From contig NC_133324.1 in NCBI RefSeq assembly GCF_042186555.1, forward strand, positions 4,800,651-4,864,650: DNA of 64,000 bases, given 5' to 3'. Source of the DNA: Aquarana catesbeiana. Its lineage: Eukaryota > Chordata > Amphibia > Anura > Ranidae. Both the position numbers and the translations under genes were made by a program. Shown piece by piece: positions 41,037 through 53,500 of this stretch; within the stretch, counting starts at the first letter, position 1, and each line of letters opens with the position of its first letter. The notes beneath the pieces were generated by a model. The model was not told the DNA's origin and made no database searches. It saw only the letters and a list, made by a program, of their open reading frames with translations.

Positions 41037-42604
41037 CAGTGTCTTGAAAAAGTTTTGATACCCCTTGATATTTCCCACATTTTGTCATGTTACAACCAAA
41101 AACGTAAATGTATTTTATTGGGATTTTATGTGATAGACCAACACAAAGTGTCACATAATTGTGAAGTAGAAGGAAAATGATAAATGATACAAATAAATCT
41201 GTGTGTGGGGGGGCATTTGTATGGCGCCCCCCGGAGTCAATACTTTGTAGAACCCCCTTTCTCTGCAAGTCTATTTGGGGATGTCTCTACCAGCTTTGCA
41301 CATCTAGAGAGGACATTTCTGCCCATTCTTCTTTGTAAAATATCTCAAACTCTGTCAGATTGGATGGAGAGCGTCTGTGAACAACAATTTTCAAGTCTTG
41401 CCACAGATTCTCAATGTGATTTAGGTCTGGACTGTGACTGGGCCATTCTAACACATGAATATGCTTTGATCTAAACCATTCCATTGTAGCTTTGGCTGTA
41501 TGTTTAGGGTCGTTGTCCTGCTGGAAGGTGAACCTCCGCCCAGTCTCAAGTCTTTTGTAGACTCTAACAGGTTTTCTTCTAAGATTGTCCTGTATTTGTC
41601 TCCATCCATCTTCCCATCAACTCTGACCAGCTTCCCTGTCCCTGCTGAAGAAAAGCATCCCCACCACATGATGCTGCCACCGCCATGTTTCACAGTGGGG
41701 ATGGTGTGTTCAGGGTGATGGGCAGTGTTAGTTTTCCCCTACACATAGCGTTTTGCTTTTAGGCCAAAAAGTTGAATTTTGGTCTCCTCTGACCAGAGCA
41801 CCTTCTTCCACATGCTTGCTGTGTCCTCCACATGGCTTTTCACAAACTACAAACAGGACTTCTTATGACTTTCTTTCACCAATGTCTTTCTTCTTGTCAC
41901 TCTTCCATAAAGGGCAGATTTGTGGAGAACACGACTAATAGTTGTCCTGTGGACAGATTCTCCCACCTGAGCTGTGGATCTCTGCAGCTCCTCCAGAGTT
42001 ACCATGGGCCTCTTGGCTCTTCTCTGATGAATGCTCTCCTTGCCCGGCCGGTCAGTTTAGGTGGACGGCTATGGCTTGGTAGGTTTGCAGTTGTGCCATA
42101 CTCTTTCCATTTTCCGATGGTGGATTGAACATAGCTCCGTGAGATGTTCAAAGCTTGGGAGATTTTTTTTATAACCTAACCCTGCTTTATACTTCTCCAC
42201 AACTTTATCCCTGACCTGTCTGGTGTGTTCCTTGGACTTCATGATGCTGTTTGTTCACTATGGTTCTCTAACCTCTGAGGGCTTCACAGAACAGCTGTAT
42301 TTATACTGAGATTAAAATACACACAGGTGGACTCAGTTTACTAATTATATGGCTTTTGAAGGCAATTGGTTCCACTAGATTTTAGTTGGGGGTATCAGAG
42401 TAAAGGGGGTTGAATACAAATGCACCCCACACTTTTCAGATATTTATTTGTATCATTTATCATTTTCCTTCCACTTCAAAATTATGTGTCACTTTGTGTT
42501 GGTCTATCACATAAAATCCCAATAAAATACAATTGCGTTTTTGATTGTAACATGACAAAATGTGGAAAATGTCAATGGGGTATGAATACTTCTTCAAAGC
42601 ACTG
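41037..42604 (-). mobile_element. Tc1-like transposon, decayed, with TA duplications
   Basis: Ends TA-CAGTGTCTTGAAAAAGT and, inverted, TA-CAGTGCTTTGAAGAAGT with shared inner sequence (TTTTGTCATGTTACAA, ACACAAAGTG) enclose 1,568 bp, a typical Tc1 length. The enclosed minus-strand transposase is broken. Confidence 0.92.
41287..42242 (-). pseudogene. Tc1 transposase pseudogene
   Basis: It starts at ATG 42242 with MKSKEHTRQVRDKVVEKY, a typical Tc1 N-terminal DNA-binding start, but in-frame stops follow within about 70 codons and a frameshift lies near 41530. The catalytic blocks remain readable: KHGGGSIMWWGCFSSAGTG, FQQDNDPKHTAKATMEW (second Asp) and SPDLNHIENLWQDLK (Glu). It ends at 41287. It is not functional. 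Confidence 0.88.
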
Positions 42605-43420
42605 TATGTAAGGTATACTAGCAATGTACTATAACTGGGGCTTTTGTTGCCTTATAACAGTGAGTCAGTTGCTTGTGTACTCTTCCAAAATCAGAACATC
42701 TGATGGAATCCATAATGGGGCATAGTAAGGTGTTTTTTTTTGCATTCATTTTGGCCAGATTATGATGTCATTGCAGAGTGAGGGGACTCTATGGGTTATC
42801 ATTGGCTGTGTATACCTTCTGTTGAGTTGTCACCCAAGGGAAGGTAGCTCTGCGAGGCCCCCAAAATGTTGGCCGTGTTCTGAATAAATCCTCCAAACTC
42901 ATTTTTGGAGTGCTGGTGATTTCCCTCTTGGTTTCCCCTCCATACACGAGGCATTCAAGGGACTGACTTTTCAATAGGCTTTTGTAGCACCAAAAATATT
43001 TCAGAATGCTCCGAAAACGTAGACTTCCTGTGTGCTTTGATACAAAATCCTCCTCTGTATAGAGAGCCAAAAATGTGTGTAAAGTTCTCTGATGACACTC
43101 CAATTGGAAGGATGTCTGTCTCTGTCATCCTATGAGATAAATCTGCATAGAACGATAGAAATGAGGGCATGTCCTCATCTGATGGGGCTTCTGCAGCCAA
43201 CCACTTGGCAAGGATTTTATGATGTGTATGACACTAGAAGTCTTAGATTGGGCTTCACTTACATGTTCAGACTCCTCTGTAAAGCTGTTTGTCTTGTTTT
43301 TATAACTATGGATAATAGTAGAAATTAAGATTTAATTTTTTTAAATTAAGCTTTTAAATTATTTTTTTGTTGCACGGTGACTGGGCAATGTCACAAGGGA
43401 CTTAGATGGTGTTTTCATAC
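42605..43420. other. Unassigned sequence
   Basis: Two overlapping minus-strand frames (42789-43103 and 42955-43200) show no family that I recognise and disagree in frame, so I treat them as chance or as remnants. No other signal. Confidence 0.4.
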
Positions 43421-44520
43421 AGCTATGCAAATCACCCTCTAAGTGATTTGATTGGAAGGTACTGCAGTGGGTGCAGCTCTCTGGCCCTGCCAGTCGTTTG
43501 GTGTTGTTATTGAAAGGTGCCGTAAGGGTGCAGCTCTCAGGCCTGGTCAGTAATTTCTGTTTTGGTGTTCTTGTGATTGGAAGGTACTCCAATGGGGGAG
43601 ATCTCAGACTTGGTCAGTCATTTCTGTTTTTTGTTAGTTGTAGTGATTAGAAGGTACTACAATGGGGGCAGATCTCAGGCCTGGTCAGTCATTTCTGTTT
43701 TGTGTTAGTTGTAGTGATTAGAAGGTACTACAATGGAGGGCAGATCTCAGGCCTGGTCAGTTTGATGTTAAAGGATAAGTTCACTTTTTGGAACATGTTA
43801 GATGTTCCGCCTGTATTTAGGGTGGAACATGTAACATGTTCCAGCAGCTACAGCCTCTCCTCCTCTACCCCCCTCCCTAGTGACAGTGGTCAGGCATCTT
43901 CTCTGGGTGCCCGCTATCATTGTTTGAATAAGATGTGACCATGCGAGACTCCACCCGCCTTGCCCCACCATTCATTAAAGTCCAAACGGGCTTTGTGGCT
44001 GTCAGCTTGTAGTTTCAATGAACTACCATGGCGCGGTTAAGTGCTCTGGTAGTTTATTGTCTCTTCCTGTCAGCGTGTATCTGTCTGCCCGTATGGGGTA
44101 TAAGCAGACAGATACACTGAGAAGTCTGCGTAAGTCCTGTATGGCACCCCCGATCTGCTGATTACGGGTGCAATGCTTTCCATGCTCCACGTAAAAAAAA
44201 TAATAAATGCAGTTTTTTTACCTGCAAAAAGATGTGCAATTTATTTTTAAAGGTGAACTTATCCTTTATTGCATTGATTGAAAGGTGCTCCAGTGAGTGC
44301 ATATCTTAGTCATTTTGGTCTGATGTCCGTTACAGTGATTAGAAGGTGCTACAGTGGTGGGGGCATATCCCAGGCCTGGTCAGTTGTATTGATTCGGAAG
44401 GTGCTGCAATGGGTGCAGCTGTCAGGCCTGGTCAGTAAGTTCTGTTTGATCTTATTTTTTTTTGATTGGAAGGTACTGCAAAGGGTGCAGCTTTCAGGCC
44501 AGTCATTTCTGTTTGTTGTA
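43421..44520. repeat. Degenerate tandem repeat of about 70 bp, split by a MITE
   Basis: Copies carry CAGGCCTGGTCAGT, CATTTCTGTTT and GATTAGAAGGTACTACAATGG. About five lie at 43421-43768 and four at 44270-44520, on either side of the element at 43769-44269. Confidence 0.8.
43769..44269. mobile_element. About 500-bp MITE inserted in the 70-bp array
   Basis: The left end TTAAAGGATAAGTTCAC and right end GTGAACTTATCCTTTA are inverted repeats of about 16 bp. The flanking array sequence resumes directly on the other side. Target duplication and superfamily are not certain. Confidence 0.8.
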
Positions 44521-45599
44521 TTCACTGTGTCACCACCAGACACGGTGCATCCCATAGTTTACATAATAGGAAAACACTAACCTTGCAGCTATGTTCCTGT
44601 ATAGTAATGTTCATATGGTTAGCCTTGAAGTGCCAACCATTGTGAAGATCTCAGGGTAGTTTCCTTTGGTCTTCAAAGGGTAGATAAGAATTTTAATGAA
44701 AAAGGGTTCTCAGAAGAATGGCAGAGCATTGATCTCAGCCCGGGGGGCAGAAATAAGTGTGCTGTCATTGGGTTACACTACAGAGAGATCATCTACTAAT
44801 CTGCATATTAAGAGAATTTCAGTTTTTGCCACTCAAACTATAAAAAATGTGCCATACCTACTACACAGTCACATACTTGTAATTAGATAAATGAAACTGC
44901 AAGAAATTATGAGATGAATTACTCATCGGAGAGCCATTTGTTATTACATACACCTGTGGTTTCTGACCGATCTGCCCCTCAAGATCACTTCCTAAGCAGC
45001 ATAAGATGTCCTGAAGCTGTAACCTACGCCTGGTGGTAAGTTGCTGCTGTGTGACGACCCAAGAGCCAGGAATTGGTTAGCAGCTCCCAAGAAGGGAAAA
45101 GCAGGATTCTTAATGGCCTTCATCCAGGAGCTATTGGGCTCAGCCTATTGTATTGTTGGGAAAACATTAAGAGGGTGGGGGTGTATAAATTGAACACCAC
45201 AAATCTTGCAGTAATTGCCGTCCTTTTCTTGCACTTGCTGAGGGTTTAAACTTAAAGGTACTTAGAAGATTATAGGAATATCTGAGATGAATTGTCGGTA
45301 CTCATCGTGCTTTCAGTGATGTCATTAATTTTGTGTGCAATATCGTTTTAGCTGTCCAGGTCTTCTGTGACAAATGTAATTTTATAATATAAGAGATTTT
45401 ATTAAGGGGGCGGCTATATCCTGGAAATGTGCGTTCGGGGCTTCCTAAGAATGCTGGAAATGGGTTTAGTGCAATAAAATCTGAAAATCTCTGGATTTAT
45501 CATTTACAATCTCTGCATGTAAAGAACAATAAACATGCACTACAGACACCTCCATATCTGTGTCTTCTATATTTGTAATCTTCAGATGGTGGAGTTCGT
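44521..45599. other. Unassigned sequence
   Basis: Ordinary AT-rich DNA with no gene, array or element end that I can support. Confidence 0.45.
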
Positions 45600-46850
45600 A
45601 TTTCTACAGTATGTGTCACCAAATCACCCATTCATGGGACTTTAGATGGCGGCATTTAATTTCCCCAATCTTCTTCCAGTACAGCCTATGAGAGATAGAG
45701 CTCCTCCCCAGGATCCAGAAACAGATTGTCGGGTTAAAGATTAAAAGAAGATCCTCCCAGTACATTTCAGTTTCTGTATTTCCTCTGTGCAGAGGAGATG
45801 TGTTGCCTGGAACCTACCCTGGAGGGAAAACCAGTTCTCATACGTGGTCCTGGAAGTGGGATTGTTGCCTGGTGGCCCTTTCTCATCTTCTTATATTGGC
45901 TACAAGATCCCTCCCTCCTTACAGGTAGGAGACCTGTCCCCCCCCCCCCCCCCCTCCCCCTTTGGGGGCCTGGATAAGGTCCGCACTGGCCTCCCTTCAC
46001 AGAGTTCTTACCGCCAAACTATATCACCAGACGACACAGTGCTGGGGCTTTAGATGGTGGCATTTGTTTACCTTAGTCATCTTCAGGGACAGCTTGTGAG
46101 ATATGGAGTTCCTCCCCAAGGTCAGGAAACACGAAGATCCTCTAGGACACTTCAGTTTCTATATTCCAGGCAACTCATCTCCTCCGGACAGAGGAAACAC
46201 AGAAATGGAAGTGTCCTCTGGAGGATCTTCCATATCTCGTAGCCTATCCGGGAAGACAACTGGGGTAAACAAATGCTGCCATCTGAAGTCACGGCACTGT
46301 GAGATATGGTTTGGCGGTATGGACTCTGCAAAGGGAGGTCATTATCCCCACTACAGACCCTATCCAGGCACCGAAGTGGGAGGGGGGGAACAAGTCTCCT
46401 CCCATCTGTTAAGAGGTGGCATCCTGTGGCCAACATAAGTAGGTGAGAAGGGACCACCAGGCAACAAGCCTACTTCTAGGACCACGTATGAAAACAGGTT
46501 TCCCCTCCAGGTTAGATTAGGTTCCAGGCAACACATTTCTCCTCCGGACAGAGGAAACAAAATGTAACCTGGAGGGGAAACCTGTATTCATATGTGGTCC
46601 TGGAAGTGAGCTTGTTGCCTGGTGGTCCCTTCTCACTTACCTCCTTATGTTTGCCACAGGATCCCTCTCCTTTACAGGTAGGAGAAGATCTGTTCCCTCT
46701 TTGGTTCCTGGAGAGTGTCTCCACTGGGGATGATGACCTCCCTTCAGCGTCCATACCATCAAACCAGATCACGGATTCCCGGGACTTTAGATGAGTTCAT
46801 TCTTCTGCAGTGGATCACCAGATCACACATTCCTGTTGACTTTTGTAGAA
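45600..46850. repeat. Satellite of alternately inverted units of about 360-400 bp
   Basis: The block GAGGGAAAACC...CGTGGTCCTGGAAGTGG...TTGCCTGGTGGCCC occurs forward at 45790-45900, inverted at 46440-46530, and forward again at 46565-46660. The block CTTTAGATGGTGGCATTTGTTT is forward at 46050 and its complement is at 46263. Three dyad centres, each around CCTCTG/CAGAGG, lie near 45792, 46187 and 46547. Confidence 0.82.
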
Positions 46851-47764
46851 CAGTAATACATAACACCCCATTGTAAATTAATTTTAAAGCCATCAATTGG
46901 GTTAACAAAGGATACTGATAAAAAATGGACAATAACGGCGATTTTTTAGTGTATGTAATACTATAGATGTCATGAACTTGGGTCCATTTCCATAGGGAGA
47001 GAGACAGTCCAGAAAATACGGAAGCGTTCTTAATGTTGCTTAGGGATGCAGGTTCGGTAGAGTTGCTAAAGGTGAACTGGATTTAAAAGAGGCACTGCAT
47101 GAGACTGGGTGCTGTGGGGTCACTGGAAAAATTGGTGATGTAGGTTTTGGTGGGGGCAATGAAGGCACTGACGTGCTGAGGTTGCTGGAGGCACCGGAGG
47201 GCAGGTAACCGTCTAGGGCAAACAGGCACAAACTGTACCGGGGGGGGGCGGCTCAGATGAGACATAGTGACATGTTGCTTAAACTCCAAAGAGTCACCTA
47301 GCCCTTCAAGAAGATGTCTGAACACTGATTGGCTGTGGTGCTCTGAGAAGAAGGTGGAGGTGATGGCAGCCCTGCAATGTGGAGAAGACGTGGCACTGGA
47401 CCACGGATAAGTACGCATGCGGCCCTCGGGCTACAATTTGGACACTAGGGTACTAGGGGGATGGTAAGAACTCACAGACATACTACAAAGAACATATTAC
47501 ATGAGTATTAGAGATCCCTTTTACATATCGGTGCTCCATACAGCCCCCTTATTATTATTGATGTCACATTTTATATTCCTCTCAGCAATATCCATTTATT
47601 AATAAGAAAAAACCCAAACTGTTAACAAACAAGCCACTGCAATGAACTGTTGACCTTAAATAAGAGCATTAAATTTAGGGGAAAATACCATCACTGAAAA
47701 TGAATAATAATGTGTACACCACCGATTCAGCCGATTAATGGATGGGGTTCCAGGTTCTACAAGA
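46851..47764. other. Unassigned sequence
   Basis: Contains a G-rich stretch around 47100-47260. No gene or defined repeat is supported. Confidence 0.4.
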
Positions 47765-48098
47765 TTCAAAAACAGTCTCAGCAAAGCAGAAAGCGGAGAC
47801 TAAAAAGGGGCTCCATAATGAAACTCACTGTGGTATATGTACAAAAAAAGTTTAGCATACACACACACACCCTAAATAGCAATCAATTGACCCGTAAATG
47901 AAGGCTGAGCTATAACATCAATTGACACCCAAAGTCCAATAGGTATGAGAAATTTCATCCACATAGCCTGAAAACTAAAGGTCAAGTAAGGAGGGATCAA
48001 CATCCGGGGATACAGTTCAGAGTGGAGAAATCAAGACTTCAATCCTGATGGAAAAGAGACATCGGCACCGCATAGCGTGTGGGACGTGGGAGAAGGTA

Positions 48099-49503
48099 CA
48101 GTATCTCACAGAAGTAAGTACACCTCTCAGTCACGTTTTTGTAAATATTTTCTTTCTCCTCTTGGGCATGGAGATCACCAGAGCTTCACAGGTTGTCACT
48201 GGAGTCCTCTTCCCCTCCTCCATGATGACATCACGGAGCTGGTGGATGCTAGAGACCTTGCGCTCCTCCACCTTCCGTTTGAGGATGTCCCACAGATGAT
48301 CAATAGGGTTTAGGTCTGGAGACATGCTTGGCCAGTCCATCACCTTTACCCTCAGCTTCTTTAGCAAGGCAGTGGTGGTCTTGGAGGTGTGTTTGGGGTC
48401 CTTCTCATGTTGGAATACTGCCCTGCGGTCCAGTCTCTGAAGGGAGGGGATCATGCTCTGCTTCAGTATATCACAGTACATGTTGGCATTCATGGTTCCC
48501 TCAATGATCTGTAGCCCCCCCCAGTGCCGGCAGCACTCATGCAGCCCCAGACTATGACACTCCCACCACCATGCTTGACTGTAGACAAGACACACTTGTC
48601 TTTGTCCTCCTCACCTGGTTGCCCCCACACACGCTTGTCACCATCTGAACCAAATAAGTTTATCTTGGTCTCATCAGACCACAGGACATGGTTCCAGTAA
48701 TCCATGTCTTTAGTCTGCTTGTCTTCAGCAAACTGTTTGCGGACTTTCTTGTGCATCATCTTTAGAAGAGGCTTCCTTCTGGGACGACAGCCATGCAGAC
48801 CAAGTTGATGCAGTGTGCGGCGTATGGTCTGAGCACTGACAGGCTGACCCCCCACCCCTACAACCTCTGCAGCAATGCTGGCAGCACTCATACGTCTATT
48901 TCCCAAAGACAACCTCTGGATATGACGCTGAGCACGTGACCTCAACTTCTTTGGTGGACCATGGTGAGGCCTGTTCTGAGTGGAACCTGTCCTGTTATAC
49001 CGCTGTATGGTCTTGGCCACCATGCTGCAGCTCAGTTTCAGGGTCTTGGCAATCTTCTTATAGCCTAGGCCATCTTTATGTAGAGCAACGATTCTTTTTT
49101 TTCAGATCCTCAGAGAGTTCTTTGCCATGAGGTGTCATGTTGAACTTCCAGTGATGAGTATGAGAGAGTGAGAGCGATAACACCAAATTTAACACACCTG
49201 CTCCCCATTCACACCTGAGACCTTGTAACACTAATGAGTCACATGACACCGGGGAGGGAAAATTGGGCCCAATTTGGACATTTTCATTTAGGGGTGTACT
49301 GACTTTTGTTGCCAGCGGTTTAGACATTAATGGCTGTGTGTTGAGTTATTTTGAGGGGACAGCAAATTTACACTGTTATACAAGCTGTGCACTCAGTACT
49401 TTACATTGTAGCAAAGTGTCATTTCTTCAGTGTTGTCACATAAAAAGATAGAAGAAAAGATTTACACAAATGTGAGGGGTCTACTCACTTCTGTGAGATA
49501 CTG
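48099..49503 (-). mobile_element. Tc1-like transposon, nearly complete
   Basis: Ends TA-CAGTATCTCACAGAAGT and, inverted, CAGTATCTCACAGAAGT enclose 1,405 bp. The right-hand target dinucleotide reads AA instead of TA. The minus-strand transposase is recognisable over its whole length. Confidence 0.93.
48131..49138 (-). pseudogene. Tc1 transposase, two homopolymer frameshifts
   Basis: ATG at 49138 begins MTPHGKELSEDLKK. The frame shifts at a T8 run (about 49095-49102) and again at a C-rich run (about 48515-48523). The remainder is continuous: GYKKIAKTLKLS, SMVAKTIQRYNRTGSTQ, WNHVLWSDETKINLFGSDG (first Asp), AVFQHEKDPKHTSKTTTALL (second Asp) and SPDLNPIDHLWDILKRKVEE, where the usual Glu is Asp. 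The C-terminus MPKRRKKIFTKT is short. It is probably inactive as read. Confidence 0.9.
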
Positions 49504-49968
49504 AACCTTCTCCCATGTCCCACACGCTATGCGGTGCCGATGTCTCTTTGCCATCAGGATTGAAGTCTTGATTTCTCCACTCTGAACTGTATTCCCAGAT
49601 GTTGATCCCTCCCTACTTGACCTTTTGTTTTCAGGCTCTGGATGAAATTTCTCATACCTATTGGACTTTGGGTGTCAATTGATGTTATAGCTCAGCCTTC
49701 ATTTACGGGTCAATTGATTGCTATTTAGGGTGTGTGTGTGTGTATGCTTGGGCGCCCAGGCTGTTTTTATCCGTTTTCTTGGCAACGTTGTCATGAATTT
49801 TTTTTAATCATGGTAAGGTGAAGGTTCTGTATGTTTTTTGTGTTACTTTGATTGAATTTTTATGGTCTGTATCAATAAACTTTTTTTGTACATATACCGC
49901 AGTGAGTTTCATTATGGAGGCTCTTTTTAGTCTCCCGCTTTCTACTTTGATGAGACTGTTTTTGGACC

Positions 49969-50584
49969 TTAAATAAGAGCCTAGGTGGGTAGAGCACTGA
50001 GCAACCTTTTTAGGCCCAAGGGACAAACTCCATTACCAAAGGGCCACAGGTTGAGCACCAGGGGCCTAGACACCTGGATTCCTCAAACAGTCCAAGCTTA
50101 GATGTACTAAGTGTCCAGACACCAACATTCCTCTAGGAAGCAAACCGAACCGGGAGCAGAACAAGTCAGGGTGGAGGGACGGTGATGACTGGCCATTCTC
50201 CACTATGAGGGAGAGAGAAGAATAAATAGGAAATGATTGAGTCCTAATAAAAGGTGTGCACGTCTAGAAAAATACATGAAATCACTCATCATTTCTCATT
50301 GGGAATGGTTATTTACTCAATCTCGGAATGCACGGTCCTCTGAGATGATGGAAATTCACCCCACATGCAGACAGGCGCGTGTGACCCCAAGGAGAAACCC
50401 AAAATACGTCACATCACAGGTGCAGCGGGCCAGAACCAGTTTATTGGGCAATAATAGTAATTGGGACCATTTGTCTATCCTATCAGAAGGTCCCCCCCCC
50501 CCCACTGACAGCAGATGACTGAATGAAAATGGCCCGAGGAGGCAGTTTTAACTTCATGTTTTGCCCTACATTGGTAGAAGAAAT
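49969..50584. other. Unassigned, probably repeat-derived sequence
   Basis: No coding signal. A C tract at about 50493 and phrases such as GGGCCACAGGTTGAGCACC suggest old dispersed repeats, but no ends are visible. Confidence 0.4.
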
Positions 50585-53500
50585 ACATTTTCTTCTCATC
50601 TATTGGAGGGACACAGGAAGTATTGGACAAGCAAAAAAAAGCAAAAGCTGGCCCTGGGATCACTCCTCCTACTCCCAGCATGCCTCAGGTTTTACTGATG
50701 TCATAGGAAGATGGACATCCTACTAAGTTCTGCAGTTATAAGACCTAGTCTACGTTTTTTTTCCTAGCAACTTTTTTTCTCTTGAATCAAGCTCTATCTT
50801 AATGCCTTTGCAGATCTCTTCACTGTTTTCTCACAGCTATCCAACACAGTCAGTCTTGACTTTTAGTGTTGCTGTTACTTCACAGGGACCCTCGGGCACT
50901 GGAGGGCTCCCCAGACTGGTTCTGCCCAAGGTAGCTGCTGAGATCTTTCCAGATCCAGAGATATGGGCTTTGCCATTGCACTTGCTTTGTCTCTGAAGAC
51001 TCACTTCTATGAGTGGGCCATCCTTGGCCGGCCACCGGGAGCTCTCCTATGTTCTGTAGACACTGGGTGCTTATTTTGAATTCCTCTTTTCCAGTTGGAT
51101 TGCCATGGAAGGGTTTAACGCTGTAGGACTGAATGCTGATGTAATTCTGCTGGGTGGAGTGCGGCGTGCATTTCACCGACTCTCCCATCGGGTAGTGTCA
51201 AGGCAACATCTCCCTGCTGCTGCTCCTGCTACAAGAGCCACAAGGAACTTCATTGCCAGATCTATTGTTACTACCAGACTGCAGGAACGCTTCAACACCT
51301 CTGGCACCTCATCCCTTCAGTCTTGACTGTTCTCTGCCAGCTACCAGCTGCTCCATGATTACTCAAGACCATAGCCCACTTGCTTGGACCTGTACGTTGC
51401 TTACTGAACTGGTGGCTGCAACATGTTCGATTACATACAAGGAGACAGCCCATCTAGATCAGGGGTCCCTGTCACACTTACCGCTAATGGGTTGGGGTCA
51501 GCCTTCAGTGCGACCCTTTTATAAGCTATACATAGAGTGGAGTCTTTTAGTGTTGGAGTTTAATGGGTTGGGGTCAGCCTTCTTTTAGCGTTTCTTCAGC
51601 CTTCTTTTAGTATTGGAGTCTAATAGGTTGGGGGTCAGCCTTCAGCGCACCCCTTTTATAAGGTATATGTGGAGTCTTTTAGTGTTGGAGTCTTATCACC
51701 TCCTCTGAGTCCTTTTCTTGCTACATAAGGGGTTGCTGGGCCTGCCCTTCTCTCAGATTATGTCTGACCCTGACCACCGAGGCAGCAAACCCTGGCAGTG
51801 CCTTATATGACTGTGGTCTTGTTTGCTTCCAAGCCTTGGACCGTGGAAACTTTTTACGGGATTGCCTAAGACTGATGAGTTTTCCACCGAAGATTCGGAG
51901 TCCTCTGCTATTAACTTCAAATTAGGAGATCATTTCAGTTCTTATTGATGTGCCGTACCCTAAAACTGGAGCATCGGCCTGTCCATTTCAGAAGTCCTGT
52001 TTTTGGTCTTTGGTCCTACAGGGCCCTGAAGGCCTCTAAAATCTTCCCATCATGTCCACTTATTTAGTTGTATGAACACTGGAAGCACCCTGAGAGAGTT
52101 TGTACACCCCTCGAGTGGTTGTTGGTGCTGTACCTCTTTAATGAGGAGCTTGGCACTAAGTGGTCCATCCGGCTGTAGCTACAGCCATCTCACTCCTTAA
52201 CAAGGTGCTTACTATTCCACTTGCTTGAGGATTTGGACATCAGAGATGTTTCCTAAAAACTTCAAAGAAGGACATATCTCCGACATCTACTTCCCATCCC
52301 CCCGTTGCCATATCCCCTCCCTTCACAGTTACAGGCAATTACCATCTGTAAAAATGCAGCCAATCCTGTGTGCAATGACACTCGCAGATAGTCGGCGGGT
52401 GTCATTGAGTGAATGTCACAATGTGAATTGATTCATAGACCCTGGGTTCTATGCCACTTCCTTTGCTGGGACCACCCCCAGTGTATCCTTATAACCCCAC
52501 CCACTCTGTGAGGCTCTGTTTTTTGCTAGTGTCCTTAGATGATGTCCTTCTGCTGATTATTTTTTTTCATTTTTTTTCTCACCAGATTTATTTTCCTTTT
52601 CTGACTGACACTTCTATAAAGATCATGGCGGGTGAAGCTGGGATTGGACCAGCGATGTTGATCTTAGGTATTCCCTTTTCCCCTTTACAATTTTTTTTCT
52701 GATTTTAGTTTTTAATTCTTATTTATTTTTTTTGCTTTCAGTCGTTTTGTTACTTTGTTTATTCTTGCGTAACAAGGAAGTGAGTAAAATGTACTATAAA
52801 TATCATAAACTCCATAAAATATAGCATTACCAGAAGAAAGCTCCTCCACCCCCGGAGTGCCTAAGACTCCATCCACCCCGCTGCCCCCACCGAGGCAATC
52901 CTGAGCAGCCTGTGGGTACAGGGAACATGGTTGTTGGTGGAATCACATCCCACCATAAACATCCTGGAGCTTCGGTTGTTTAGCTCTCCTGTATAAGTGT
53001 GACCTTGTTTTGGCTTATTCACTTTGTATTCAGTCAGACAATATGACAACCATCATGAAGGAACACATTGTCCCACTGCACCAAAAGAGGTAGCATGATC
53101 CTGTAACATGTTCCGGCTCTTTCCAACGTGTACATACTTGGCGTGGACAATTGACAGGTATATTTTCTCAGCCAGAAACATCTTGACCCAAGAGAGGACC
53201 TCCTGGCCTGTAGATTCAACAACATACCGGACAGGTTTGTTTACAGGTCCAGGGATCCTCTGACTGAACCAGTAGATACACTGGTAGCTGTGTGGGACCA
53301 GTACCCCTTTATCTAAGCCTTTCCACCCCTGAAGCTTCTTTCTTGGCTGCTTTGCAGGATCAAAGGACATTCTGGTGGTCCTCATTGACTATCGATTGGA
53401 CCCAGGAAAGTGCGATGAACTGGTAAAACAGTGTTGGCTCTGTCAGCCTGTCCAGATCTTCTGTCCCATGGACCGATTTACCAACCTGCTTCTTGGTCGC

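Larger units (their letters stand above)
47765..49968. mobile_element. Long foldback element carrying a Tc1 copy at its centre
   Basis: The left arm 47765-48096 and right arm 49504-49968 are inverted copies. Matching pairs include AAAACAGTCTCA / TGAGACTGTTTT, CATACACACACAC / GTGTGTGTGTATG, TCAATTGACCCGTAAATG and its complement, and GGGACGTGGGAGAAGG / CCTTCTCCCATGTCCC. The right arm has an extra stretch of about 180 bp (49745-49880) that is absent on the left. Confidence 0.88.

Noticed and set aside
42789..43200. Two overlapping minus-strand frames as a possible gene
   Set aside because: The frames conflict, no family is recognised, and there are no splice or start signals. Probably chance or an old repeat.
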